A DNA stretch of 64,000 bases, from NCBI RefSeq assembly GCF_000383915.1, contig NZ_KB912942.1, forward strand, positions 5,638,564-5,702,563, read 5' to 3'. Below the pieces are notes generated by a model. It worked only from the letters and a program-made list of their open reading frames with translations, searched no databases and was not told where the DNA came from. Position 1 is the stretch's first letter, and each line of letters opens with the position of its first letter. Of the stretch, positions 39,263 to 47,162 are shown one piece after another. Position numbers and translations under genes: made by a program. The stretch comes from Amycolatopsis benzoatilytica AK 16/65. Lineage in GTDB: Bacteria; Actinomycetota; Actinomycetes; Mycobacteriales; Pseudonocardiaceae.

Positions 39263-40007
39263 GCGCCGCGTATGCGTCCACTAAGGACGGTCCGTACCAC
39301 GTGAGGTAGCGCCCGGAGATCAGCACCGGACGCATCTTCGGGAAGAAGCCGGGGCCGTCGTCCTGGGTGAACTCGTACGGCTCGTCGGGCAGTACGACCA
39401 GGTCGGCCCCGGTCTCCCGGATTTCTTCCAGGGAAGGCCGGGGATAGCGCTCCGCGTGTCCGGAGTAGACATTCGCCACGCCGACGCGGCGCAGCACGTC
39501 CCCGGCGAAGGTGTCGCGGCCCAGCACCACCCATGGCTTGCGCCACACCGGGATGACCGCCCGGTGCCGTACCGGCGCGGTCTCCCGCCAGAGGTCCTCG
39601 GCGGTCACCAGCCAGTCCGGCTCGTCGATTTCGTACACCTGGGCGAGAATGCGTCGCAACGAACCCAGCGCGGCCGGCACCGATTCCGCGGCGGCCATCA
39701 CGAACACCGGAATCCCGTTGGCCCGCAGGGTTTCCACATCCTCCGGGCGGTTTTCCTCGGAGTTCGCCAGCACCAGGTCCGGTCCGAGCGCCAGCACCCG
39801 GTCCAGCTTCGGGTACTTCGACCCGCCGACCCGTGCCACGTCCAGCTCCGCCGGATGGGTGCAGTAATCCGTCGCCCCGACCAGCCTTCCCGGCGCACTG
39901 ACCTCGACCGCCTCGGTCAGCGACGGCACCAGCGACACCACCCGCCGCGGCGGTCCGGCCAGCGGCACCGGCTCGCCGAGATCGTCCACCAGTTCCGCGT
40001 TCCTCAT
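39243..40007 (-). CDS. BtuF-like helical-backbone metal receptor without signal peptide
   Basis: 254-residue protein of the periplasmic-binding class III fold (RRVVSLVPSLTEAV, DYCTHPAEL, KYPKLDRVLALGPDLVLANSEENRPEDVETL in outline, LRRVGVANVY, ETGADLVVLPDEPYEFT). Such proteins normally bind cobalamin, haem or siderophores outside the cell, but no signal peptide or lipobox is present and no permease or ATPase genes adjoin. The ATG at 40007 overlaps the stop of the RNB ribonuclease by ATGA, so translation is coupled. Likely a cytoplasmic or chaperone-like binding protein; ligand unknown. Confidence 0.82.
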   Translation of the reverse strand: MRNAELVDDLGEPVPLAGPPRRVVSLVPSLTEAVEVSAPGRLVGATDYCTHPAELDVARVGGSKYPKLDRVLALGPDLVLANSEENRPEDVETLRANGIPVFVMAAAESVPAALGSLRRILAQVYEIDEPDWLVTAEDLWRETAPVRHRAVIPVWRKPWVVLGRDTFAGDVLRRVGVANVYSGHAERYPRPSLEEIRETGADLVVLPDEPYEFTQDDGPGFFPKMRPVLISGRYLTWYGPSLVDAYAALRESVR

Positions 40008-41422
40008 ACTCGCTCGAACGACACCTTCCGCTGCTCGACGTCCACCTCGGTCAGCCGCACCGCGATCCGCGCGCCCTCCGGGAACCGCTCGCCGGAGCAC
40101 TTCGCCATCACCGGCGGATGCTCGACCAGGATCTCCGCCCGGGTCTCCTCCGCGCGCAGCACCACCGCGGTGAACTCGTGCCCGACATGCTCGGCCAGCA
40201 CCCACGCTTCGACCTGATCGATGCACGCGCGTTCCACCCGTGCCGCCAGACTGTCCGAAGCAGACATTTGGCCGGGCACCTCGGCCAGCGCTTCGCGCAC
40301 CCATTCCGGAACCTCGCGTCCCGCGGTCACCGCGAGGCACACCTCGGTGCCGAACCGGTCGACCAGCCGGCGAATCGGCGCGGTGACATGCGCATACGCC
40401 CCGCCGATCCCGGCGTGCGTGGTCACCGCGGGCAATTCGCCGTCGAACGCCGTGTATCCCGCGCCGCGCAACAGCCGCGTCGTGTCGGCGTACAGCGCCA
40501 TCGACTCCGGCCGTCCCGGGTCCAAAGCGGACAGAAACTCCGACACGGCGAGTTCGGCCGGCCACGCCAGCCCGACCGCCGCGGCCGAGCGCCGCAACCA
40601 CTGGACCGCGTCGGATTCGGGCGGCGGCAACGTCCGCAGCACGCCGACCCCCGCGTCGATCATGATCCGCGCCGCCGCCATCCCGGTGAGCAACGAGATC
40701 TCGGCGTTCCACGCGTCGACGACGGTACGCGGCCGGCGCGCGAGCACCCAGCCGCCGTCCACCCCGCCGCTGATCTCCTGCTCCGGCAACTGCAGTTCGA
40801 CCGCACCGCGCTGCACGGCCAGCCTCCGCCGCAACCGCCCGAGATCCGGCAGCGCTTCGACCGAGGGATGCGGCCGCCCGGTGACCAGCGCCGCCTGCAC
40901 CCCTTCGTAGTCGAGCTGCTCGGTGGACCGGATCAACGCCCGCCGCACCCGGGTCGCCTCGATCTCGCCGTCCTCGCCGACGTCGATCGTCCACAGGACA
41001 GCGGGCCGTACCTCGCCTGGCAGCAGGCTCGCCGCGCCCTCGGACAACACCGGCGGATGCAGCGGCACGTTCCCGTCCGGCAGGTACAGCGTCTGCCCGC
41101 GCCGCCGTGCCTCGTGATCGAGCGCCCCGCCCGGCGGCACGAACGCGGCGAGGTCGGCGATCGCGTACTGCACCCGGAACCCGCCCGCCCTGCGTTCGAT
41201 CACCATGGCCTGGTCCAGGTCTTTCGACCCGGGCGGATCGATCGTGACGAACGGCAGGCCGGTGGCGTCCTCGCGGCCGCCGGCCGAGGCGAGCGGATCG
41301 AGCACCGCCGCTTCGGCCTCCGCGAGCACCTCCGGCCCGAACGATTCCGGCAACGCGAACTCCGCCCGGAGACGACCGAAGTCCCCTCCCGACGCTGGCG
41401 TTCTCAGCACGAGTGGCGGCAC
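40004..41422 (-). CDS. RNB-domain (RNase II family) ribonuclease
   Basis: 472-residue exoribonuclease-like protein consisting mainly of the RNB catalytic domain. The aspartate cluster is in TIDPPGSKDLDQAM (about 60-73), followed by YAIADLAAFV, GNVPLHPPVLSEGAASLLPGE in outline, and a C-terminal segment with HAGIGGAYAHVTAPIRRLVDRF. Clear N-terminal cold-shock domains of RNase II/R are missing and the C-terminal S1-like part is short (VMAKCSGERFPEGARIAVRLTEVDVEQ). Degrades RNA 3' to 5' in the family. GTG start at 41422. It is divergent from the CooC-like gene. Confidence 0.9.
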   Translation of the reverse strand: MPPLVLRTPASGGDFGRLRAEFALPESFGPEVLAEAEAAVLDPLASAGGREDATGLPFVTIDPPGSKDLDQAMVIERRAGGFRVQYAIADLAAFVPPGGALDHEARRRGQTLYLPDGNVPLHPPVLSEGAASLLPGEVRPAVLWTIDVGEDGEIEATRVRRALIRSTEQLDYEGVQAALVTGRPHPSVEALPDLGRLRRRLAVQRGAVELQLPEQEISGGVDGGWVLARRPRTVVDAWNAEISLLTGMAAARIMIDAGVGVLRTLPPPESDAVQWLRRSAAAVGLAWPAELAVSEFLSALDPGRPESMALYADTTRLLRGAGYTAFDGELPAVTTHAGIGGAYAHVTAPIRRLVDRFGTEVCLAVTAGREVPEWVREALAEVPGQMSASDSLAARVERACIDQVEAWVLAEHVGHEFTAVVLRAEETRAEILVEHPPVMAKCSGERFPEGARIAVRLTEVDVEQRKVSFERV

Positions 41423-41500
41423 GCTCCAACAGTATCCCGCCGGACCGCCCGAGATCGCCCGTTCGGGCGCGGGCCGGTCGGGTGTAGCGTGCCATGCAAC

Positions 41501-41515
41501 TGATAACCGTCTTCA
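41501..41515 (+). promoter_or_regulatory. Possible Zur box upstream of CooC-like ATPase
   Basis: TGATAACCGTCTTCA, a 7-1-7 dyad (five of seven pairs match), followed by TTTTCA. It resembles actinobacterial Zur sites of the form TGAAAATGATTTTCA. It lies 21 bp before the GTG at 41536 and 11 bp after a TAGCGT box (41485-41490). Confidence 0.35.
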
Positions 41516-41535
41516 TTTTCAGAAGGGGCAGGCAC

Positions 41536-42498
41536 GTGAAGATCGCGTTCGTCGGCAAGGGCGGCAGCGGGAAGACGACTCTTTCGTCGCTGTTCGTGGC
41601 CCATCTGGCCGGTGCCGGCCACCCGGTGCTGGCCATCGACGCCGACATCAACCAGCACCTGGCGGTGGCGCTGGGCGCGAGCCCGCAGCAGGCGCTGACC
41701 TGGCCGACCCTGGGCGAGCACCTGCCCCTGATCAAGGACTACCTGCGCGGCGACAACCCGCGCATCGCCTCCGCCGACGCGATGATCAAAACCACCCCGC
41801 CCGGCCGCGGCTCGCGGCTGGTCCGCCCGTTCGAGGACAACCCGGTCTTCGACGCCTGCTTCCGCCAGCTGAACGGCGTCCGGCTGGGCATGACCGGCCA
41901 GTTCACCGAAGACGACCTGGGCGTCTCCTGCTACCACTCGAAGGTCGGCGCGGCGGAGCTGCTGCTGAACCACCTGGTCGACGGCCCGGACGAATACGTG
42001 GTGATGGACATGACGGCCGGCGCGGACGCGTTCGCCTCGGGCCTGTTCACCCGGTTCGACGTGACGTTCCTGGTATGCGAGCCGACACTGCGCAGCGTCG
42101 GCGTCTACCGGCAGTACGCCGACCATGCCCGGGATTTCGGCGTGCACCTGGTCGCGGTGGGCAACAAGGTGACCGACAGCGACGACGTGGAGTTCCTGAC
42201 CGCGCAGCTGGGCCCGGCGCTGCTGGGCTGGATCACGACGTCCGGCCACGTCCGAGCCGCCGAGCGCGGGGCGGCGCGGCCGATCGGCGAGCTGGAGCCG
42301 CAGAACCTGTCCACGCTCGCCGCGATGAAGTCCCAGGTGGACGAGACGCCCCGGGATTGGGTGCGGTATCAGCGGCAGGGGGTGGAGTTCCACCTGCGCA
42401 ACGCCCAGGCGTGGGGCAATGGCCGGGCGGGGATGGATCTGGCGGAGCAGGTGGACCCGGAGTTCGTGCTGGACCCGGCGGTGTCGGCGGGCCGCTGA
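41536..42498 (+). CDS. CooC/ParA-like P-loop ATPase
   Basis: 320-residue SIMIBI-class ATPase. The N-terminal deviant Walker A is FVGKGGSGKTT (residues 5-15), Walker A' aspartates are in AIDADINQH, and switch II is VVMDMTAGADAF. The pattern follows CooC-type maturation ATPases that load nickel or other metals into enzymes, and also MinD-like proteins; no CODH or hydrogenase genes are nearby. A conserved CYHSK and FLVCEPT give no further clue. GTG 41536 is preferred, with AAGGGGC upstream and the P-loop at the usual place. A possible zinc-responsive site in front would fit a metal role, but that is conjecture. Confidence 0.8.
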   Translation: MKIAFVGKGGSGKTTLSSLFVAHLAGAGHPVLAIDADINQHLAVALGASPQQALTWPTLGEHLPLIKDYLRGDNPRIASADAMIKTTPPGRGSRLVRPFEDNPVFDACFRQLNGVRLGMTGQFTEDDLGVSCYHSKVGAAELLLNHLVDGPDEYVVMDMTAGADAFASGLFTRFDVTFLVCEPTLRSVGVYRQYADHARDFGVHLVAVGNKVTDSDDVEFLTAQLGPALLGWITTSGHVRAAERGAARPIGELEPQNLSTLAAMKSQVDETPRDWVRYQRQGVEFHLRNAQAWGNGRAGMDLAEQVDPEFVLDPAVSAGR

Positions 42499-42509
42499 GG
42501 CCGCGTCAG

Positions 42510-42535
42510 CGCGCCAGGGCCCGCCCCCTGGCGCG
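42510..42535 (+). terminator. Hairpin terminator after CooC-like gene
   Basis: 10-bp perfect stem CGCGCCAGGG/CCCTGGCGCG with 6-nt loop, 11 nt past the stop. Confidence 0.75.
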
Positions 42536-42590
42536 GTAGCACGGCAGGGCGCTGAGGACAGCTGGACAGGTCCGTCCGCGGGGTTCGGCC

Positions 42591-42633
42591 GGACGAGCCC
42601 GGCCGACCGGAACGGATCCGTCCGGGCTCGTCC
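42591..42633 (-). terminator. Hairpin terminator of the T4SS-like operon
   Basis: 12-bp perfect stem GGACGAGCCCGG/CCGGGCTCGTCC with a 19-nt loop, about 110 nt beyond the stop of the 65-residue gene on the minus strand. The remaining bases between 42499 and 42745 hold nothing else recognisable. Confidence 0.6.
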
Positions 42634-42745
42634 GCACAGCTTCCCGTCGAGCGCGATTCCGGCAGACCGCTCTCGCCGTCCGCGGTGGGGAGCGCGGGCG
42701 CTGCTCGGCCGAGAAGCACCTCGCGCTCGGGTTTGCCCGGCGCGG

Positions 42746-42943
42746 TCAGTCGCCGTCCCATTTGCGGTCGGCCGCGTCGGCTTCTCGGGTGCGTTCGCGG
42801 GCGATCTCGAGCGCACGGCGGGCCGTGGCCTCGTCCGGGTACGGGCCGAGGAGGTCGACACCGCGGCTGCGCTCGAGGTGCTCGACTTCGCGAGTGCGAG
42901 TGTTGTAGTACCAGCCCTGGTCGGGGTTCGGATCGTCAGACAT
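42746..42943 (-). CDS. Small acidic conserved protein, 65 residues
   Basis: WYYNTRTREVEHLERSRG and LLGPYPDEATARRALEIARE form a compact alpha/beta pattern that I associate with a short protein widespread in actinobacteria, of unknown function. The WYYN...GPY...A layout is reminiscent of SPOR-like repeats. ATG 42943 lies 24 bp after the stop of the 831-residue gene, in the same direction, so it may be the last gene of the secretion operon or merely its neighbour. Soluble, no signal. Confidence 0.75.
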   Translation of the reverse strand: MSDDPNPDQGWYYNTRTREVEHLERSRGVDLLGPYPDEATARRALEIARERTREADAADRKWDGD

Positions 42944-42967
42944 AGGTTCAGCCTGGCACTTCGCCGC

Positions 42968-45463
42968 TCAGTTGCGCCAGCGGAACGGGATCTCGGTGGG
43001 CGCGCCGGTGGGACCGAACTCGGCTGGCGCGTCGGAGTCCTCGTGGTCCGGGTGCTCGTCGAACCACCCGCGGGAATCCGGCACCGCGATGCCGCGCGGC
43101 GGAGTCGCGGCGTCGTCCTCGGGCGCGCGGTGGCTCGGCTCCGGCACCGGCGGCACGGCCGGTTCCTTCCCCGGGAAAACCGGCAGCTCGGTCCGATGCA
43201 CCCGGCTCGCCGGCGGCGGCGCGGCCGGCCCGGTCTCCTGCCCGGGAAAGACCGGCAACGGCCGTCCGTCCGGCCCGGTCTCAGCCGGACGAACCCCGCC
43301 GCCGGGCTGCGGCAGGGGGAACTGCCCCGACGGCGTCGGCGGCTGCCCGTAGGCAGCGGGCGACGGGGCCGGCGGCGGACTGCCGAATCCCGCACCCTGC
43401 GGCGGATCGACCGGCGTAACCGGATGCTGCTCCCACGCGGGGGACGCCGGCTGCCCGTACTGCGGGACTCCCGCCGAACTCGGCGGCTGAACCGGCGCGG
43501 GAGGAGTCTGCTGCGGCCCGGCCATGGCCGGCGGCGGTCCGGCCGGAGGCTGCGGCGGGGCCAAAGGCGGTTGGTGAGGCACTGGCCCAGGCTGAGACTG
43601 CGGCGGCACCGCCGCGGATGGCGGCACTGGCTGATACGGCGGCACCGCGCCCGCGTGCGGCGGCTGTGGCATCGACTGCTGCGCGACGCCCCCAGCCGGA
43701 GTCCCCGGCGGCGCGCTGGGCATCGGCGGGCGCGGTTCGTATGCCGCCGTGCTCTCGATTGGCGGCCGAGGCTGCGTGACGCCCGGTGCATACGGACCCG
43801 GTTCAGGCCGACCCTGCTGGCCCACCCCACCCGCGGCATTCCCTTGCGGCGGAACAGCTTCCGCCGCAGGGCGGGCCGGTTGCCGCGGCTCGTGCACGTA
43901 GGGCTTCGGTTGCCACGCCTGCCGGGCACGGAGCTGCGCGTCGCTGGTCGCGTCGCGGCGTCCGGACGGGACCGGCGAATCCGGGACGGCCGGAGCACTC
44001 GCCGGATCGGCCACCGGACGCGCTGGAACACCCGGGACGACAGACTGGCCCGCCGCTGCGATCGGCGGCTCGGGCGTCGTCGGCTGCGCAGACACCTTCG
44101 CCGGTTCGGGCGTCCTCGGCGGCTCGACGGGAACTGGTTCCGTCGCCACCCGTTCAGCAACCGGCACAACCGGCTCCGCAGGCGCCACGGGTTCCGCTGC
44201 GGGTTCGGCGACCTCCACTGGTTCCGCGCTCGCCTCGCCGAGTTCCGCTATCTCCGAGTCGGGTGCCGGAACGGCGGGCACCGCGGCGTCGTCGCGAGAG
44301 GCAACCGGGACCGGCTCGGCGAGAGGCTCCTCGACCGCAGCCGGACCTGCCGCCGACACCTCGTCCACGCCAGATCGCGGGGCCTCGGCAGGAGGCTCGA
44401 CCGCAACCGAGGGCTCGTCCGCAGCCTCCGCGACCTCCTCCTCGACGGGCGGCGATGTCCCGTCAGCCGGAGCTTCCTGGACCGAAAAACCCGTCTGTTC
44501 CGGTTCTGCGGCGAGCGATGTCTCCGCAGTCTCCGGTCCGCCCGCGCTCTCGCCGACAAGTGGTGAAACCGGTTCGGGCGCAACCGATTCCCGGGCTTCC
44601 TCCACCGGAGGCGGACTGGGCACCACCGGACCGGGCGGTGCCGAAGACTGCTCCCGACCGCCAGCCGCCTCGGCCGCGCCCGGCGGCGGCCCGGCCGGCG
44701 CGGGCGGCTGCACCGGCGGCTGCGGGACTAGGCCGGCCGGCGGAGCCTGGCTGACATTCCTTGACGGCACCGCCCCCGGGACACCCGGTCCAGCACCGGA
44801 GCCCGAGTCCGCCGCTCCCGGACCACCACCGGAAACCGACCCGGGCATCCCCTCCTCAGGCCCGTGCGGCACCGACCGCCACACCGGTGCCGGGCCGATG
44901 TTCATCGGAACCGGCGCGGCCAACGGCCCCGGTGCCGCCGGCTCCCCGGGCACCGCCCCCGGCGGGCCCGCCGGACTGCCTGGCATCCGCTTCTGGATCG
45001 GGTCCAGCGACGACACCAGAACCGTCGTGCGCTCCGGGTCCTGGACTTTCCGGCCGCTGCGCTCGCGGTACACCATCTCGCCTTCGGCGTCCATCTCGAC
45101 GAGGTAGCCGGCTTCGGCCAGCTGCTCCTCGTCGAGATCGACCAAGCGCTCGTACCGGGACGGCACCACCCGGTAGACCGGCCAGGACAGCTGCCCGTGC
45201 TGTGCGTGGAACTGGGCCAGCAGCGCCGCCATCTGCTGCTGCCACGGCAGCGACATGCCCTCGGCCAGCGACCGCGGCAGGACGACGTACCCGGGGTCCA
45301 CGCCCGGCCAGCCCTGGTTCAGCAGGTCCGCCAGCGGAGTGCTCGACGCGGGGTGCGCGGACTGGCGCGGCGGCTGCGGCGCGCCGAACAGCGCCGCCGG
45401 GTCCTGGGGCTCGTTCTGGCCCGCTTTGCCGCGCTTGCCGAATTTCCGTGCCACGTGTGCCAT
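42968..45463 (-). CDS. 831-residue Pro/Glu-rich protein of T4SS-like operon
   Basis: Not recognised as a named family. The N-terminus is basic ([16 protein letters not shown]). A folded-looking region (about 40-150) includes [57 protein letters not shown] and [18 protein letters not shown]. The remaining ~650 residues are low-complexity: first Glu/Ala/Val/Pro-rich and acidic, then Pro/Gln/Gly-rich. Near the C-terminus the motif LPVFPG[QK]E occurs twice (about 736 and 760), ahead of an acidic [14 protein letters not shown] stretch and the end FRWRN. There is no signal peptide or membrane helix, so it is cytoplasmic unless it is itself a secreted substrate. Located 101 bp after the cell-wall hydrolase gene on the same strand. 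Confidence 0.85.
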   Translation of the reverse strand: MAHVARKFGKRGKAGQNEPQDPAALFGAPQPPRQSAHPASSTPLADLLNQGWPGVDPGYVVLPRSLAEGMSLPWQQQMAALLAQFHAQHGQLSWPVYRVVPSRYERLVDLDEEQLAEAGYLVEMDAEGEMVYRERSGRKVQDPERTTVLVSSLDPIQKRMPGSPAGPPGAVPGEPAAPGPLAAPVPMNIGPAPVWRSVPHGPEEGMPGSVSGGGPGAADSGSGAGPGVPGAVPSRNVSQAPPAGLVPQPPVQPPAPAGPPPGAAEAAGGREQSSAPPGPVVPSPPPVEEARESVAPEPVSPLVGESAGGPETAETSLAAEPEQTGFSVQEAPADGTSPPVEEEVAEAADEPSVAVEPPAEAPRSGVDEVSAAGPAAVEEPLAEPVPVASRDDAAVPAVPAPDSEIAELGEASAEPVEVAEPAAEPVAPAEPVVPVAERVATEPVPVEPPRTPEPAKVSAQPTTPEPPIAAAGQSVVPGVPARPVADPASAPAVPDSPVPSGRRDATSDAQLRARQAWQPKPYVHEPRQPARPAAEAVPPQGNAAGGVGQQGRPEPGPYAPGVTQPRPPIESTAAYEPRPPMPSAPPGTPAGGVAQQSMPQPPHAGAVPPYQPVPPSAAVPPQSQPGPVPHQPPLAPPQPPAGPPPAMAGPQQTPPAPVQPPSSAGVPQYGQPASPAWEQHPVTPVDPPQGAGFGSPPPAPSPAAYGQPPTPSGQFPLPQPGGGVRPAETGPDGRPLPVFPGQETGPAAPPPASRVHRTELPVFPGKEPAVPPVPEPSHRAPEDDAATPPRGIAVPDSRGWFDEHPDHEDSDAPAEFGPTGAPTEIPFRWRN

Positions 45464-45564
45464 CCTCTGCCAGCGCGCGGCCACGTGCTCGTGGACAGGC
45501 CGCGACTTCGGGTGAATCCGGACCCGTTGGACCGGGTCAAGAGCCGGTGCCTCCCGTACCCATG

Positions 45565-46560
45565 CTAGACGCCGGGGCGCACCGCCTGCGGCACGACTTC
45601 GCGCTCGTCGAACGAGAACGGCCGGACGTGCACCGGAACGCCGGTCTGCTGGGCCTCGACGATCTTGCCGCCGCCCAGGTACATCGCGACGTGGTGGATG
45701 GTCGAGGGATCGGCCGGGTCGGTCGCGAGGAACACCAGGTCGCCGGGCTGCGCCTCGCGTACCGGGAGCATCGCGCCCGCCTTGTACTGGTCCCGCGACA
45801 CGCGCGGCAGGATCACCCCCGCCGACTCGTAAGCGCGCAGCATCAGACCGGAGCAGTCGAACGAATCCGGGCCGGTCGCGCCCCACACGTAGGGCTTGCC
45901 CTGTTCGGCGAGCGCGAACTTGATCGCCTGCGCGGCTGCCTGGCTCGGCGGCAGCGCCGCGCCGACACCCTGCCCGCAGCCGACCACGTCGGCGATCTGT
46001 CCCAGGTTCTGCACCAGCGAAGCCGCCATGGCCTCCCACCGGTGGTACCGGTCCGGAAAACCGGAACGCTCGACCTGCTGCGCAGCGTCCCCGGGGCGCA
46101 TGTTCTGCCAGTCCTGGACGGCCAGCAGCACGTCGTAGAACTTGTTGATCGCGTAGTTCGGGTCGGTGACCTGGGCCGCACTGCCCCAGTTCATCGACGG
46201 GCGCATCTGGAAGATGCCGAGCGAGTCGCGGTCGCCGTAGTGCACGTTGTGCAGCCGCGATTCGGTCATCCCGGCCTGGATCGCGACCTGCCAGGCACGC
46301 GGCGCCAGACTGCGCTGTTTGCCGATCGAAATGATCAGCGACACGGTGTTGCGCGATTCCTGGTCGAGCTGGGAAGCGTCCGAGCCGCCCTGCGCCGGCT
46401 GCCCGGGCTGGGTGGGGCCGATCGCCGCGTCGCAGGCCGCCGGGGCGATCCCGCCCGCCGCCGCCTGCTGGTCGGTGACGACCTTCGTCACGACGTTGCT
46501 GGTGAGCACAGCGGCGAAAACCGCGGCGACCAGCACCGCGACGAGAACCGCGATCTTCAC
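45565..46560 (-). CDS. VirB1-like cell-wall hydrolase: lysozyme-like plus NlpC/P60
   Basis: 331-residue exported enzyme. An N-terminal membrane anchor ([18 protein letters not shown]) precedes a lysozyme-like glycosidase segment ([30 protein letters not shown], about 90-160). The NlpC/P60 endopeptidase follows, with nucleophile Cys about 234 in DSFDCSGLM and His in [11 protein letters not shown]. This two-domain layout equals Tn916 Orf14 and other Gram-positive conjugation hydrolases that open peptidoglycan for a secretion channel. GTG 46560 lies 2 bases past the upstream stop with AGGCGAG ahead; ATG 46596, overlapping that gene, would add 12 residues. Confidence 0.9.
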   Translation of the reverse strand: MKIAVLVAVLVAAVFAAVLTSNVVTKVVTDQQAAAGGIAPAACDAAIGPTQPGQPAQGGSDASQLDQESRNTVSLIISIGKQRSLAPRAWQVAIQAGMTESRLHNVHYGDRDSLGIFQMRPSMNWGSAAQVTDPNYAINKFYDVLLAVQDWQNMRPGDAAQQVERSGFPDRYHRWEAMAASLVQNLGQIADVVGCGQGVGAALPPSQAAAQAIKFALAEQGKPYVWGATGPDSFDCSGLMLRAYESAGVILPRVSRDQYKAGAMLPVREAQPGDLVFLATDPADPSTIHHVAMYLGGGKIVEAQQTGVPVHVRPFSFDEREVVPQAVRPGV

Positions 46561-46562
46561 GG

Positions 46563-47159
46563 TCAGCTCGCCTGGTCGTAGTCCGATACTCGCCATCCCG
46601 CGTCAGTCTTGACCACGGTGATGCTGAGTTTCGGACCGTCGGTGGGGACCACGACCTTGACCGAGCTGACATACGACTCGACGACCGTCGGGTCGCCGGT
46701 CACCTTGGTTGCCGGGATGTTCCCCGGGTCCACAGTGGACATCACGGGCAGGTACTCGTCGGTGGTGAGCCCGCGCATCCCGTTCAGCCAGTCAGCGTTC
46801 GAGATGCCCGCCGGATGGCGCACCCAGGCGTTCGCCCACTGCCTGGCGACGTTGACCGCCTCCGGGCTCGGCGCCGCTGAGGTAGGCGTGACCAGCGGCT
46901 GGGTCAGCCGGGTCGGCAGGGTCTCAGTGCTCGGCACCGGGGCCGCGACGCCGGTGTGCGGCGCGGCTGACGACGACGCCGCGGCGCCGGTCTGCGCGGC
47001 CGCCGGTTTGCCGAGCACCTTCGGCAGGCCGATGCCCAGCGCGGTGACTACCAACGCGAGGAACACCAGCGTGCCGACGAGATGCCGGGGCGAGCGGAGC
47101 GGGAAACCCCACAGGCGGCGGTAGACCGCGGTCCGGCCGCGGTTGGTGCGGATCGGCAC
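46563..47159 (-). CDS. VirB8/TcpC-like conjugation-type membrane protein
   Basis: 198-residue bitopic protein: basic N-terminus ([15 protein letters not shown]), one helix ([19 protein letters not shown], about 27-45), a Ser/Ala/Pro linker, then an extracellular alpha/beta domain ([54 protein letters not shown]). This is the size and layout of one NTF2-like domain as in VirB8 and TcpC/Orf13 of Tn916, which connect inner channel parts. The sequence match is by pattern only. GTG 47159 sits 3 bp after the upstream stop. Fully within the operon. Confidence 0.78.
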   Translation of the reverse strand: MPIRTNRGRTAVYRRLWGFPLRSPRHLVGTLVFLALVVTALGIGLPKVLGKPAAAQTGAAASSSAAPHTGVAAPVPSTETLPTRLTQPLVTPTSAAPSPEAVNVARQWANAWVRHPAGISNADWLNGMRGLTTDEYLPVMSTVDPGNIPATKVTGDPTVVESYVSSVKVVVPTDGPKLSITVVKTDAGWRVSDYDQAS

Positions 47160-47162
47160 GGG

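Noticed and set aside
41404..44566. Long frames on both strands over the 831-residue gene (921 and 715 codons)
   Set aside because: Arg-rich shadows of a Pro/Glu-rich reading frame; the chosen frame has a homologous-looking N-terminal domain and sits properly in the operon.
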